A stretch of DNA of 64,000 bases from Bacteroidaceae bacterium (GCA_017560125.1 JAFYOS010000018.1:186001-250000), one strand, 5' to 3'; shown: positions 53,494 through 61,846, counted from the first letter of the stretch. A program made the numbers and translations. Notes: generated by a model not told the origin, from the letters alone.

Positions 53494-53532
53494 AAAAAAG
53501 CCTGTCTATCCGTAATGGGTAGGCAGGCTTTT
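53494..53532. terminator. bidirectional terminator between TRL-like and DUF4838 genes
   Basis: A 12-bp stem with wobble pairs (53500-53511 with 53517-53528) has A6 on its left and T4 on its right. The rest of 53369-53554 shows nothing else recognisable. Confidence 0.7.
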
Positions 53533-53554
53533 GTTAGTTGTATTAGCTATATGT

Positions 53555-53623
53555 TTACAGCTTTATTTTTATTGTCTTATTTCCTACGCAAACAACATAA
53601 ACACCCTTGTCAAGCACAATTTT
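53555..53623 (-). pseudogene. remnant of a C-terminal sorting tail (decayed surface protein)
   Basis: On the minus strand 22 codons before a TAA read KIVLDKGVYVVCVGNKTIKI and then KL. This is almost the same as the tail of the LRR protein (KIALDKGIYIVRIGNKAMKI). Directly upstream in frame is a TAG stop and no recognisable protein, so this is the last piece of a lost gene. Confidence 0.7.
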
Positions 53624-53680
53624 CCACTAATGGATAATATCTTTTTGGTAGTTTTTACAACTCTCGCCCACTAAAAATAT

Positions 53681-55504
53681 TCATCCGGCCTGTTCTATCC
53701 AACGTTTGGTTATAAAATCCGTAATTTGTTCGATGGTTATTTCACCGTTCATCAGTTTGTTGTAAAGGGCTATAAATTCCTCGACAGTAGTCCATTCATT
53801 CAGGCGGATATTATGCTGACGCGCAAAAGAGCACACTCTGTCATAAGTACCATCCTCTTTCGCCTCTTTAGGGTAACGCATCATTCGCATATAGTCAATT
53901 TGCAGACACAATTGCTCGACACGGAAACGAATTTCTTCGCTGGCAGATGCCGATGCCTGTTTAGCTTGGTCTAATATGATTTTTCCTTGCGCAATAAACT
54001 CATCTGTGAAGAGAGGGTTAGTATCACCGTCGTATATTCCCAGCATCGTACTATCATTGATTAGGGAATGACAAAGGTCGAAGTACTGCTGTACGTATGG
54101 GGCTGTCGTGCCGTAGTATGCATTGATAAATTCAGCAGCTAAAGCCATAGCATCTTGGCTGGGGTTCCACAATAGTTTGCTGATAACCCAAGTTCTTAAA
54201 TCATGAAACTCGGTGCCATACGAATTGTACACACCCAATTCCTGGATTCCCATAGCGTTGTATTTCTTGAATGCCTTTATATTCCGGGCCAGCACACCGA
54301 AGTTGGGAAACGGAGCTACATATTGACGAAAGTTTACAACATAGTCCCACACGAATAAATTGGATGCTATCTTGGACCAATCCTCCATATCTTTTATAAA
54401 GGATTGGTTGTGTTCACACTCTTCCAAAGGATGGGCGAAACAGCACTCAATGCTACACAAACGTATGAGTACATTGTCACGCGGAGAGATGTTTGTGGGA
54501 GCCTGACGCGTGTATTGATAAGCAAAAGTACCAATATATTTGTCAGGATGCTGTGGCTTAATGGCATCTGCAACCTGATTGACAAACCACACCATCAGGC
54601 CCGAATGACCACCGTATTTCTCTTCTATGGCACGACATTCATCGCACTCGCATGGAAAATGATTATCATTCTGCGACAAGTCGTACACCCAATATTGCGG
54701 GTTATCGGCAATCACCTGTTTCATCTTCTCAGTACATATCCGCAACACATCGGGGTTTGACAGGCATAGCTGCGTGTAGGGAGTGCGTTTGCCGTCTCTC
54801 ATTGAAAAGTATTCAGGATGCTCTTCGAAATATTCTCCTGTGGAGATAAAGTAACTGAATGTGTGGCAGCCCCAATATCCTGTAAGTCCACCATATTCAT
54901 TATCATGCACACTCCACCCCATGTTACACTTATTATGCGCCAACCAATCAGCGTTAGAATTCGCCATGCAATAATTCAAGTGGCGGTACTCTACAAACGG
55001 TTTTTCGCTATGCATCAAGCCTTTGAAACCCCACTTTTCAATGGTTGGAATCTTTGTGCAATCGGCACTGTACCACCTGACACCTAATTCGTTCTCAAGA
55101 AACGAAAAGACACCATAAATAGTTCCGCGCTGCTTACCACCATAAATCCAAATATTCTCACCAACAGAACAATATGTGTACCCCTCATCATCATTTTTCG
55201 GACATTTCACATTGAACTTTTCTGCATATTCCTTATTGAAGCCTATAAAGATGTGTTTCTGTCCATCTTCTAATTGATTCTCATCTACAATAGGTAGCGT
55301 AACACCACCGATTTTCTCCAAATATATTTGTAGCTCCTTAGCTGATGTCTGCTCAGACGTAGAAGCATCGGCACATAACACAATTACATAGTCACTCTTT
55401 CCGTCATGAAACAATACGGAATGGCGGAACGCCATAATAAATGTCCCTACAGCAACAAATAGCACTGCTACTGCAAGGAAAATGAATAATCTTGTAGCTC
55501 TCAT
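53681..55504 (-). CDS. DUF4838 family exported protein (glycosidase-like)
   Basis: 607 residues from ATG 55504 (MRATRLFIFLAVAVLFVAVG), with one N-terminal membrane anchor or signal. A glucuronidase-like N-terminal domain (about 25-150, SAKELQIYLEKIGGVTLPIV) precedes the DUF4838 barrel (YWVYDLSQNDNHFPCECDEC). The family is glycosidase-like but mostly uncharacterised. Base composition is clearly more AT-rich than the neighbouring operons, and it lies in the tRNA-linked island, so acquisition by transfer is likely. Its -7 box is only 4 nt from the ATG. Confidence 0.8.
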   Translation of the reverse strand: MRATRLFIFLAVAVLFVAVGTFIMAFRHSVLFHDGKSDYVIVLCADASTSEQTSAKELQIYLEKIGGVTLPIVDENQLEDGQKHIFIGFNKEYAEKFNVKCPKNDDEGYTYCSVGENIWIYGGKQRGTIYGVFSFLENELGVRWYSADCTKIPTIEKWGFKGLMHSEKPFVEYRHLNYCMANSNADWLAHNKCNMGWSVHDNEYGGLTGYWGCHTFSYFISTGEYFEEHPEYFSMRDGKRTPYTQLCLSNPDVLRICTEKMKQVIADNPQYWVYDLSQNDNHFPCECDECRAIEEKYGGHSGLMVWFVNQVADAIKPQHPDKYIGTFAYQYTRQAPTNISPRDNVLIRLCSIECCFAHPLEECEHNQSFIKDMEDWSKIASNLFVWDYVVNFRQYVAPFPNFGVLARNIKAFKKYNAMGIQELGVYNSYGTEFHDLRTWVISKLLWNPSQDAMALAAEFINAYYGTTAPYVQQYFDLCHSLINDSTMLGIYDGDTNPLFTDEFIAQGKIILDQAKQASASASEEIRFRVEQLCLQIDYMRMMRYPKEAKEDGTYDRVCSFARQHNIRLNEWTTVEEFIALYNKLMNGEITIEQITDFITKRWIEQAG

Positions 55505-55508
55505 ATCG

Positions 55509-55516
55509 CAAAAGTA
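55509..55516 (-). promoter_or_regulatory. -7 promoter element of the DUF4838 gene (near-leaderless)
   Basis: The minus strand reads TACTTTTG, 4 nt before the ATG at 55504, so transcription would start at or very near the start codon. Confidence 0.5.
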
Positions 55517-55634
55517 CACAATTTTTTTAGATTATAAAAAACTTCAAAAATTCACCCCTAGCGTTCCGCATCGACTATATAAGTTATATGTTTAAGGTGG
55601 CTATTCCCGTTTAGAGAAAAACCACCTTGTAAAA

Positions 55635-55730
55635 TTAGAAACTCAGACAATCATAAGTCTGTCCCATCTCCTCCTGTCTCAATCCTAAATATCTTTCGGC
55701 TATGGTTACAGAACTATAATTGAATAGCGA
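55635..55730 (-). pseudogene. C-terminal remnant of a tyrosine recombinase (integrase)
   Basis: The minus strand encodes 31 codons before a stop: SLFNYSSVTIAERYLGL and then RQEEMGQTYDCLSF. This matches the end of Bacteroidota phage/ICE integrases, including the catalytic Tyr region (NHSSxxxTxRYLG). The frame is closed by a TGA just upstream, so only the tail survives. The surrounding non-coding gap 55517-55851 also has two inverted repeats (55594-55631 and 55783-55828) with GGTGG/CCACC arms, possibly terminators. Confidence 0.72.
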
Positions 55731-55851
55731 AGTTCAAGTAGTCATCGCGGCTCAGTCCCTATGATGAAGGTGCTGAAACTATTAAACCACCAAACCCATA
55801 GCGAAGAGTTATGAGTAAGGTGGTTCATTTTTTTCTTTGTTTTACCGTAGG

Positions 55852-57279
55852 TCAGGACTTGAAAAGGTCGTCCATATCAACCTTTGCAATAATCTGGTCG
55901 CTGTACATTCCGTCTTTCATACCAAAAGTGGTAATCATTGTTGGTATTATACTGCTGCGTGTACCCGTAACCTCCTTGAACGCTTTTATACGATTCTGTA
56001 TCTTTATATACTCCTCTTTGTTTAAACTGTACAGATTCTCACTATATTTGACTTCACATATATTGATGGTGTTATCTGCTCTATCGATGACGATGTCAAT
56101 CTGTGCTCCATCCTCAACTTGTTTACTTTTCCAAGTGTAGAATTTCGTTGATACACTGGCAAAGCCAAGTGCAGCCTTTATTTGTTGCATATGCGCTTTA
56201 CAGACTCTTTCAAATGCGAGTCCATGCCAAGTGTTTATCTCTGGTGTATTTACATTGCGACTCCAAAAATGTTCTTCTACGATATTCTTTGAAGCAAAGA
56301 AGTTGTAAAAGATTGTATAGAAATCAACAAGTTGGTAGATACCGGAAACCGCTTTTATTTTCTTCTCCCTGACATTGTACTTACGTAAGAAGTCACAATA
56401 TATCAAGTCGGTCAGCATATCCCCCAGCCTTCCATTATTACTAATCTTCAATCCTGCGCTTATTTCCTCTCTTGTCATTCCTTCCGGATGTTTGGCTAGT
56501 AATGAAATAATCTCAAGATATGGTTGAGAATTCTTGAACAAAGAAGAAAAGAGTCTGCGATATTCTTTCTTTAACTCTGCATTCTCGCCGAAGAACAATC
56601 TATCCAATCCTGTAGCCGGGCTATCCTTTCTATCGAACAGGCTCATGTAGTAAGGAACACCACCTATCGCCATATAAGTTTGAATAATGCTCAAACGGTT
56701 CCATACAAAACCATTCTTGGCAAAAAACTCTTCGGCCTCGCTCAGAGTGAAGGGGTGTAGGTGAATCTCGTGAGTTATACGGTCGTGAAGACCACCATGA
56801 TTGTCAATGATGTTTCTTACCATCCAAGAGGTTGCAGAACCACAAACAATCAGCATTATCTCTGACTGCCAATTGGCCCAGTTGTTCCAGAAATGACCGA
56901 GAGCATTAACAAATCCTGCTTTTTGGGTGTCAAGACAAGGTAGCTCATCTATGAACACCACACAGCGTTTACCTTCAGTTATTTTTGATTCCAACAACTG
57001 CCTCAATGCAAAGAATGCATCAATCCAATTTTGGTTCTTTTTACCTTTATATCCGTATGTTTTGAGGGCTGCATGGAAAGCCGTCATCTGTTCAGATTTG
57101 CTTCCTTCCATAACGCCTGTCATATCAAACGCGAATTGATTCTTGAAATACTGGCGTATAAGGAATGTCTTTCCTACACGCCTTCTTCCATAAACAGCAA
57201 TAAATTCAGCCTTACCTGACTTGTAGTACTGATCTATCTGTGCTATTTCCTTCTTTCTTCCAACTATAACTTGTCTCAT
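55852..57279 (-). CDS. AAA+ ATPase with DUF234 nuclease-like C-terminus
   Basis: 475 residues, cytoplasmic. Walker A is VYGRRRVGKTFLI, Walker B is RCVVFIDELPCLD, and sensor region is MLIVCGSATSWM. A winged-helix part follows (GMTREEISAGLKISNNGRLG). The C-terminus has a PD-(D/E)xK-like pattern (DGAQIDIVIDR and ICEVKYSENLY), typical of the DUF234 family. Such ATPases are common solitary cargo of mobile islands; their role is unknown, with defence or toxin-like functions proposed by inference only. AT-rich like the DUF4838 gene. A palindrome lies in its promoter region. Confidence 0.85.
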   Translation of the reverse strand: MRQVIVGRKKEIAQIDQYYKSGKAEFIAVYGRRRVGKTFLIRQYFKNQFAFDMTGVMEGSKSEQMTAFHAALKTYGYKGKKNQNWIDAFFALRQLLESKITEGKRCVVFIDELPCLDTQKAGFVNALGHFWNNWANWQSEIMLIVCGSATSWMVRNIIDNHGGLHDRITHEIHLHPFTLSEAEEFFAKNGFVWNRLSIIQTYMAIGGVPYYMSLFDRKDSPATGLDRLFFGENAELKKEYRRLFSSLFKNSQPYLEIISLLAKHPEGMTREEISAGLKISNNGRLGDMLTDLIYCDFLRKYNVREKKIKAVSGIYQLVDFYTIFYNFFASKNIVEEHFWSRNVNTPEINTWHGLAFERVCKAHMQQIKAALGFASVSTKFYTWKSKQVEDGAQIDIVIDRADNTINICEVKYSENLYSLNKEEYIKIQNRIKAFKEVTGTRSSIIPTMITTFGMKDGMYSDQIIAKVDMDDLFKS

Positions 57280-57301
57280 AGTTTCTACTTTTTATTCACT
57301 G

Positions 57302-57309
57302 CAAAAATA
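57302..57309 (-). promoter_or_regulatory. -7 promoter element of the ATPase gene
   Basis: The minus strand reads TATTTTTG, about 22 nt before the ATG at 57279. Confidence 0.55.
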
Positions 57310-57334
57310 GAATATTTTCTCTAAAAACACGTCT

Positions 57335-57379
57335 ATACTCTGCGAAATTTGAAAAATAAATGCAGTTTTCGCAGAGTAT
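57335..57379. promoter_or_regulatory. inverted repeat, candidate operator for the ATPase gene
   Basis: A perfect 13-bp inverted repeat, ATACTCTGCGAAA at 57335-57347 and its complement at 57367-57379, separated by 19 nt. It sits just upstream of the -33 region. No T-tract follows either arm, so it is more like a protein-binding site than a terminator. The remaining stretch 57380-57543 is AT-rich with no gene that I can support. Confidence 0.45.
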
Positions 57380-57543
57380 CGCCATCTTTTTCTCTCCGTT
57401 CAGTACTCCTTGAAAGCCTTATATGTGTAATAATCAATAAAGTATATAGAAAGCAAAACAGAATAGAGAAAAAACAACAATATTAACAATAAAAGAACAA
57501 TCAAATGAGCAAATTTTCAAATGTAATGAGGTAAGCATTGACT

Positions 57544-57605
57544 CCCGAACAACAAAAAAGCGGATAACTTTTGTTATCCGCTTCGTGGGCCATCTAGGGC
57601 TTGAG
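57544..57605. repeat. direct repeat copy 1 (duplicated tRNA-Met 3' end plus terminator; att-like scar)
   Basis: About 61 bp nearly identical to 57698-57759. It contains the terminator hairpin (57560-57582) and the last 18-19 nt of the tRNA (57586-57604). Differences are about four positions including one indel. No tRNA body is attached to it. Confidence 0.8.
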
Positions 57606-57697
57606 ATTTGTCTTGTAAAGACCCATTGACTTCGTTGTTTGCTGTCGGCGTAGCCGGTGCAAACGTATGAAACGAAGCCGATAACCGCAGGTGAAAG

Positions 57698-57759
57698 CCC
57701 AAACAACAAAAAAGCGGATAACTTTCGTTATCCGCCTCGGTGGGCCATCTAGGGCTTGA
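57698..57759. repeat. direct repeat copy 2 (true tRNA-Met 3' end plus terminator)
   Basis: The partner of copy 1, 154 bp away. It covers the tRNA 3' part and its terminator. The 92 bp between the copies match nothing I recognise. Confidence 0.8.
57702..57737 (-). terminator. terminator of tRNA-Met
   Basis: The minus-strand stem GCGGATAAC/GTTATCCGC with a short loop is followed by TTTTTTGTTG. Confidence 0.85.
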
Positions 57760-57814
57760 ACCTAGGACCTCCAGATTATGAGTCTGTTGCTCTAACCAAC
57801 TGAGCTAAAAGCCC
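57741..57814 (-). tRNA. tRNA-Met (anticodon CAT), elongator type
   Basis: A 74-nt cloverleaf on the minus strand. The D arm GCTCAGTTGGTTAGAGC, the anticodon loop CTCATAA and the T arm CTAGGTTCAAGCCCTAG are intact; the acceptor stem has one U-U mismatch. CCA is not encoded (ACCG follows). A CAT anticodon could also be lysidine-modified Ile2, but the arm sequences favour elongator Met. Its 3' end is duplicated 154 bp downstream. Confidence 0.92.
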
Positions 57815-57837
57815 GAGTATTTCTCAGAAATACGGTG

Positions 57838-57868
57838 CAAAGGTAATATAAATTAGCTAACAAAACAA
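57838..57868 (-). promoter_or_regulatory. promoter of tRNA-Met
   Basis: The minus strand reads TTG at 57868-57866, 20 nt, then TACCTTTG at 57845-57838. Confidence 0.65.
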
Positions 57869-57887
57869 GAGTTTGGTACAAAAATTG

Positions 57888-57895
57888 TATCTTCG
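57888..57895 (+). promoter_or_regulatory. -7 promoter element of the HAD-ribF-CPBP operon
   Basis: TATCTTCG, one deviation from TAnnTTTG, about 55 nt upstream of ATG 57950. Divergent to the tRNA promoter. Confidence 0.5.
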
Positions 57896-57949
57896 CGTCT
57901 GAATTAACTGTTGTTGGCATTTGCTGGCAATGTAAGATTTTGTGTAGTA

Positions 57950-58579
57950 ATGCTTGATGGAAAATGTCTTATATTTGATCTTGGCGGGGTGCTGTTGAAT
58001 ATCAATCCGCGTGCTACTGCCGATGCGCTCACTGCTCTTGGAGTGGGTAGCTCGCTTGTTACCGACGGGTTGAACCTTGTGAACCCGTTGTTGCGTGGCT
58101 TGGAGTGTGGCACAATTGCCCCCGACGATCTGTTTGCGGCTGTGGCCGAGTCGATGGGATGCGAGCTCACGCCCTCGTTGCAGCAGAGGCTCGAGCGGGC
58201 GTGGCAGGCTATGCTGTGCGATGCTCCCGTCGAGAAATTTCGCCGTTTGCGTAGCTTGCGCGAGATGGGCTACCGCGTTCTTCTGTTGAGCAATACGAAT
58301 ATCATTCATTGGGGCCGCATAGAGGAGATTGTTGCTGCTCTCGAGGGGCTTCCCTTGCGGGAGTACTTCGACGGGGTGTACTTGTCGTTCGAAATGCACT
58401 GCTGCAAGCCCGATGTGGCTATCTTCGAGCAGTTGTTGTCGAGCGAGGGGCTCGCTGCCGGCGAGTGTATGTTCTTCGACGATTCGCGCGAGAACTGCGA
58501 TGCAGCCGCTTCGTTGGGCATCGATGCTCGTCTGATGTCGCGCAATGCCGCTTGGCCCGAATGGTTAATGGAGGGATAG
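57950..58579 (+). CDS. HAD-superfamily phosphatase (subfamily IA)
   Basis: 209 residues from ATG 57950 (MLDGKCLIFDLGGVLLNINP); the 13-residue upstream extension lacks family similarity. Motif I is DLGGVL, motif II LLLSNTN, motif III a Lys in CCKPDVAIFEQLL and motif IV FFDDSREN. It is a cytoplasmic phosphatase of small phosphorylated metabolites. It lies directly before ribF (1 bp gap), so a role in flavin metabolism (dephosphorylating a pyrimidine intermediate) is possible but not shown. Confidence 0.85.
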   Translation: MLDGKCLIFDLGGVLLNINPRATADALTALGVGSSLVTDGLNLVNPLLRGLECGTIAPDDLFAAVAESMGCELTPSLQQRLERAWQAMLCDAPVEKFRRLRSLREMGYRVLLLSNTNIIHWGRIEEIVAALEGLPLREYFDGVYLSFEMHCCKPDVAIFEQLLSSEGLAAGECMFFDDSRENCDAAASLGIDARLMSRNAAWPEWLMEG

Positions 58580-58580
58580 C

Positions 58581-59510
58581 ATGGAGATTATACGCGATAT
58601 AAACAGTGTGGATAAATATCCGGTGGCGGCTACCATCGGTTCGTTCGATGGTGTGCATTGTGGCCACAAGGCCATGATTGAAGAGACGCGCCGTCGCGCG
58701 GCTGCTTTGGGCCTGCCCGTTACGTTGGTTACCTTCTCCATGCATCCGCGCATGCTTTTCGACTGCGATCCGCAGCCCTTCCTGTTGTCGAACGGCGAGA
58801 TGCGCTTGCAGAGGCTTGCCGACACTGGTGTTGAGCGCTGTGTGGTGCTCGATTTCGACCGCAATATGGCTGCAATGACTGCGCGCGAGTTCATGGGCAA
58901 GGTGCTTGTCGAACGCCTTGGCGTGAAATTGCTGGTGCTCGGCTACGACCATCGTTTCGGACGCCCCGAGCCGGGTGTCGATGCCGATGCCTATGTGGCG
59001 ATTGGTCGCGAACTGGGCATCGAGGTGGTGCGTGCGTCGCGTTACAATGTGGGTGGCGACAAGGTCAGTTCGTCGCAGATTCGCAGGGCGCTTACTGCCG
59101 GCGATGTGCAGTGTGCCGCCAAGCTGTTGGGCTACAATTATTCCATTAGCGGGGTGGTGGTGCATGGTGCCGCGTTGGGACGCGAGCTGGGCTTCCCGAC
59201 GGCAAATATCGAGATTGACGAACCTATGCAGTTGCTGCCGGCCAACGGTGTGTACGAGGTGATGGCGTCGGTGAACGGCGCTCGCTTCCGCGGTGTTATT
59301 AACGTGGGTGTGAAGCCCACGATTAGCGGTTGCGGCCGTCGCACGGTGGAGCTTTTTATAATAGATTTCAGCGGTGATATTTACGGATGCAATGTCGAGG
59401 TGGCTTTTCTGCGCCGTTTGCGCGAGGAGCGTCGTTTCGCTTCGCTCGACGAACTGAAGGCACAGATAGTGAAGGATGTGGCCTCCGTTGCTTCGAATAT
59501 GAATAAATGA
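58581..59510 (+). CDS. ribF: bifunctional riboflavin kinase/FMN adenylyltransferase
   Basis: 309 residues. The N-terminal FAD synthetase domain has TIGSFDGVHCGHKAMIE, and the C-terminal riboflavin kinase domain has GRELGFPTANIEIDE and GVINVGVKPTI. It converts riboflavin to FMN and FAD. It overlaps the next gene by 4 bp (ATGA). Confidence 0.94.
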   Translation: MEIIRDINSVDKYPVAATIGSFDGVHCGHKAMIEETRRRAAALGLPVTLVTFSMHPRMLFDCDPQPFLLSNGEMRLQRLADTGVERCVVLDFDRNMAAMTAREFMGKVLVERLGVKLLVLGYDHRFGRPEPGVDADAYVAIGRELGIEVVRASRYNVGGDKVSSSQIRRALTAGDVQCAAKLLGYNYSISGVVVHGAALGRELGFPTANIEIDEPMQLLPANGVYEVMASVNGARFRGVINVGVKPTISGCGRRTVELFIIDFSGDIYGCNVEVAFLRRLREERRFASLDELKAQIVKDVASVASNMNK

Positions 59511-60337
59511 ACGACGATATGGACGAGATAAAAAGAAGAGCGTGGTTTATAATCAAGCTGTTGCTGTGGTATTTCTTCTACCAGTTGGTGTGTACCTTCG
59601 GTTTCGGGCTGCTCGACGACGTGGCAAGCCTTGTTACCGGTAGCGATATATACTTCGGCGAGAATGCCACACTGGCTGCTTCGCTCTTCCTGTCGGCGTT
59701 GCTCATGATATGGCATCTGGTGACATTTGGATATGTGCGCTTTTCGCCGCGCTTCTTCAGCGAGGTGTCGTTCGGCGTGCTTGTGCGTACTGCCGTGCTT
59801 ATTTTCGGCTCCATGTATGTGTTCAATGTAACGCTCGATTGGTTGCCGCTCCCAGATCTGATGGAGGACACCTTTATGGATATGGGTAACGAGCCGTTGG
59901 GTGTGTTGTCTATGGCGTTGGTGGCTCCGCTTGTCGAGGAGATGATGTTCCGCGGTGCCATACAGGGCTACCTTATGCGTCGATGCAGTAATCCGTGGAC
60001 AGCCATCGTGGTGTCGGCGCTCGTCTTTGGTGTCATACACATGAACCCCGTGCAGGTGGTCTATGCAACGCTGTTGGGCCTGGTGCTCGGCTGGATATAT
60101 TACAGAACGCGCTCGCTGTTGCCGGTGATTGCCGGTCATGTGCTCAATAACAGTGTGGCTGTGGCAAGCATGAAGATGTGGGGCTCCGAGGATATTGAGG
60201 CCATAACCGTTGACGACAAGGCGGTGATGTTGCCTGTGCTGCTGTTGATAGTGGCGCTGCTTGTTCCAGTGGTGCTCAAGCTCAATAGAGAGCTGCCGTC
60301 AGTGCCTCGTCCGTGGCGTGGCAAGGACGAGGAGTAG
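59507..60337 (+). CDS. CPBP-family intramembrane glutamic protease
   Basis: 276 residues with about seven hydrophobic segments. The signature EEMMFRG (Glu144, Glu145, Arg149) and the later FGVIHMNPVQ with its His are the Abi/CAAX protease core. Its substrate is unknown. It starts inside the stop of ribF. Confidence 0.85.
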   Translation: MNDDMDEIKRRAWFIIKLLLWYFFYQLVCTFGFGLLDDVASLVTGSDIYFGENATLAASLFLSALLMIWHLVTFGYVRFSPRFFSEVSFGVLVRTAVLIFGSMYVFNVTLDWLPLPDLMEDTFMDMGNEPLGVLSMALVAPLVEEMMFRGAIQGYLMRRCSNPWTAIVVSALVFGVIHMNPVQVVYATLLGLVLGWIYYRTRSLLPVIAGHVLNNSVAVASMKMWGSEDIEAITVDDKAVMLPVLLLIVALLVPVVLKLNRELPSVPRPWRGKDEE

Positions 60338-60357
60338 TCGCGCCCCTTCGTGTGCCG

Positions 60358-61065
60358 TTAGAAATCGGTCTTGTAACCCTTTAATTCCTTTCTCAGTTGC
60401 TTGGCCTTGCCGTTGGTGAGGCTGTCGAGCAGTTTCCAAAATCGCTCGCCGTGGTTCATCTCCACGGTGTGGCACAGCTCGTGTAGCATAACGTAGTCGG
60501 CAAGGTGCGGCGGAAGCAATTGCAGATAGATGCTCAGGCTTATTGTCCTGTGGCTGCTGCAACTGCCCCAACGGCTGTGGCTGTCGCGCAGTGTGACGCT
60601 GCTGAAGGTCAGCCCGTGCTGTGTGGCAAGTTGTGCGAGGCGCTGCGGCAGGTGCTTTTGTGCTATCTTTCGCAGGGCTGTTGTGCGCACGCGTCGCAGC
60701 CATTCCTGCATTGCCGGCTCGTTGAACGTGGTGCTTGCGGGGTAGTAGAGGGTGGACTCGCAGCTATTGTAGCCTATGTGGAACTCGCCCCTGTCGGTGG
60801 GTTGCAGGCCGAATGCGAAGCCTTCGCGCTCTATGCGGTAGTCGGGCCCTATCGTTTGCGGGCTGTTGGCCCTGCACTGCGTGAGCAATTTGTCGCCATG
60901 CTTCACAAGGGCGTCGTTAAGGGCTTTTCGGGTGGTGTAGGGCGGAATGGTTACCTCTATAAAGCCGGCACGGGCACGGAGTATTATGCGCCGTGCCCGT
61001 GGGTTTGTTGTTATGTGTACCTCGCCGTAGCAAGGATGTTGTTCTACTCTTTTTTTCTCCGTCAT
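60358..61065 (-). CDS. YgjP-like metallopeptidase (DUF45/WLM-type)
   Basis: 235 residues, cytoplasmic. The zinc site is HELCHTVEMNHGERFW, with the third His in MNHGERFW. Preceding blocks are RDSHSRWGSCSSHRTISLS. These match the YgjP/DUF45 family of predicted SprT-like peptidases, of unknown function. It faces the CPBP gene (convergent, 20 bp apart) and lies 7 bp after argB on the minus strand. Confidence 0.83.
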   Translation of the reverse strand: MTEKKRVEQHPCYGEVHITTNPRARRIILRARAGFIEVTIPPYTTRKALNDALVKHGDKLLTQCRANSPQTIGPDYRIEREGFAFGLQPTDRGEFHIGYNSCESTLYYPASTTFNEPAMQEWLRRVRTTALRKIAQKHLPQRLAQLATQHGLTFSSVTLRDSHSRWGSCSSHRTISLSIYLQLLPPHLADYVMLHELCHTVEMNHGERFWKLLDSLTNGKAKQLRKELKGYKTDF

Positions 61066-61072
61066 TGGGGTG

Positions 61073-61846
61073 TTAGAGCATGATGTGGGTGCCCTGCTTG
61101 CCGTCGATGGCGTCGGCGCGGGTGATGATTACTTTTGCCACTCCGCCGTCGAGTGCATTGAAGGCGTTGTCTATCTTGGGTATCATGCCGCCGCTTACCA
61201 CGCCCTCCTCTTTAAGCTGGCGATAGTCGTCGGTTCTAATTTCGGCAATTACGCTTGTGGCATCCTCGGGGTTACGCATCACGCCGGGGAATTCGAAGCA
61301 GTAGGTGAGTGTGACGTCGAAATAGGGTGCGAGGGCTTTCGCTGTCTCGGCTGCCATGGTGTCGGCGTTTATGTTCAGCATGTTGCCCTTGCCATCGTGT
61401 GTGAGGGGAGCAACAACGGGTACTATGCCCTGTGCTATCAGGGCTGCAAGCATCTTGCCATCGGCTCCATCCACGTCGCCTACGAAGCCCCAGTCAATCT
61501 CCTTTACGGGGCGCTTGTGGGCGCGTACTATGTTGCAGTCGGCGCCGGTGAGTCCCAAGGCGTTCACACCACGTGCCTGAAGGCCTGCAACGATGTTTTT
61601 GTTCACAAGGCCGCCATAGACCATTGTCACCACCTTCAGCGTTTCCTCGTCGGTGACACGGCGACCGTCAATCATGCGGCTCTCTATGCCCAGCTTCTCG
61701 GCTATCTTGGTTGCCGAGCGGCCACCACCGTGAATGAGCACTTTGTTTCCTTCTATTGCGGCGAAGCGGTCGAGCAACTGCAACAGTGTCTCGCGCTCTT
61801 CTACTATTTTTCCGCCTACCTTTATGATGGTTATCTTTTCTTTCAT
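61073..61846 (-). CDS. argB: acetylglutamate kinase (arginine biosynthesis)
   Basis: 257 residues from ATG 61846 (MKEKITIIKVGGKIVEE). Substrate and ATP motifs are LIHGGGRSATKIAEKLG, GLTGADCNIV and VVSGGMIPKIDNAFNAL. It phosphorylates N-acetylglutamate. Bacteroidota are known to use N-succinyl intermediates in this pathway, so the true substrate may be N-succinylglutamate. The upstream Met at 61885 gives a non-conserved extension and is rejected. Confidence 0.92.
   Translation of the reverse strand: MKEKITIIKVGGKIVEERETLLQLLDRFAAIEGNKVLIHGGGRSATKIAEKLGIESRMIDGRRVTDEETLKVVTMVYGGLVNKNIVAGLQARGVNALGLTGADCNIVRAHKRPVKEIDWGFVGDVDGADGKMLAALIAQGIVPVVAPLTHDGKGNMLNINADTMAAETAKALAPYFDVTLTYCFEFPGVMRNPEDATSVIAEIRTDDYRQLKEEGVVSGGMIPKIDNAFNALDGGVAKVIITRADAIDGKQGTHIML

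Noticed and set aside
55676-55770. Second minus-strand frame reading LSRDDYLNFAIQL overlapping the integrase remnant
   Set aside because: It uses the same nucleotides as the integrase-like frame, and I could not match it to a family; probably chance or an old frameshift.
57434-57709. 91-codon minus-strand frame spanning the tRNA repeat
   Set aside because: It runs through the duplicated tRNA end and terminator and has no similarity to any family; not a real gene.
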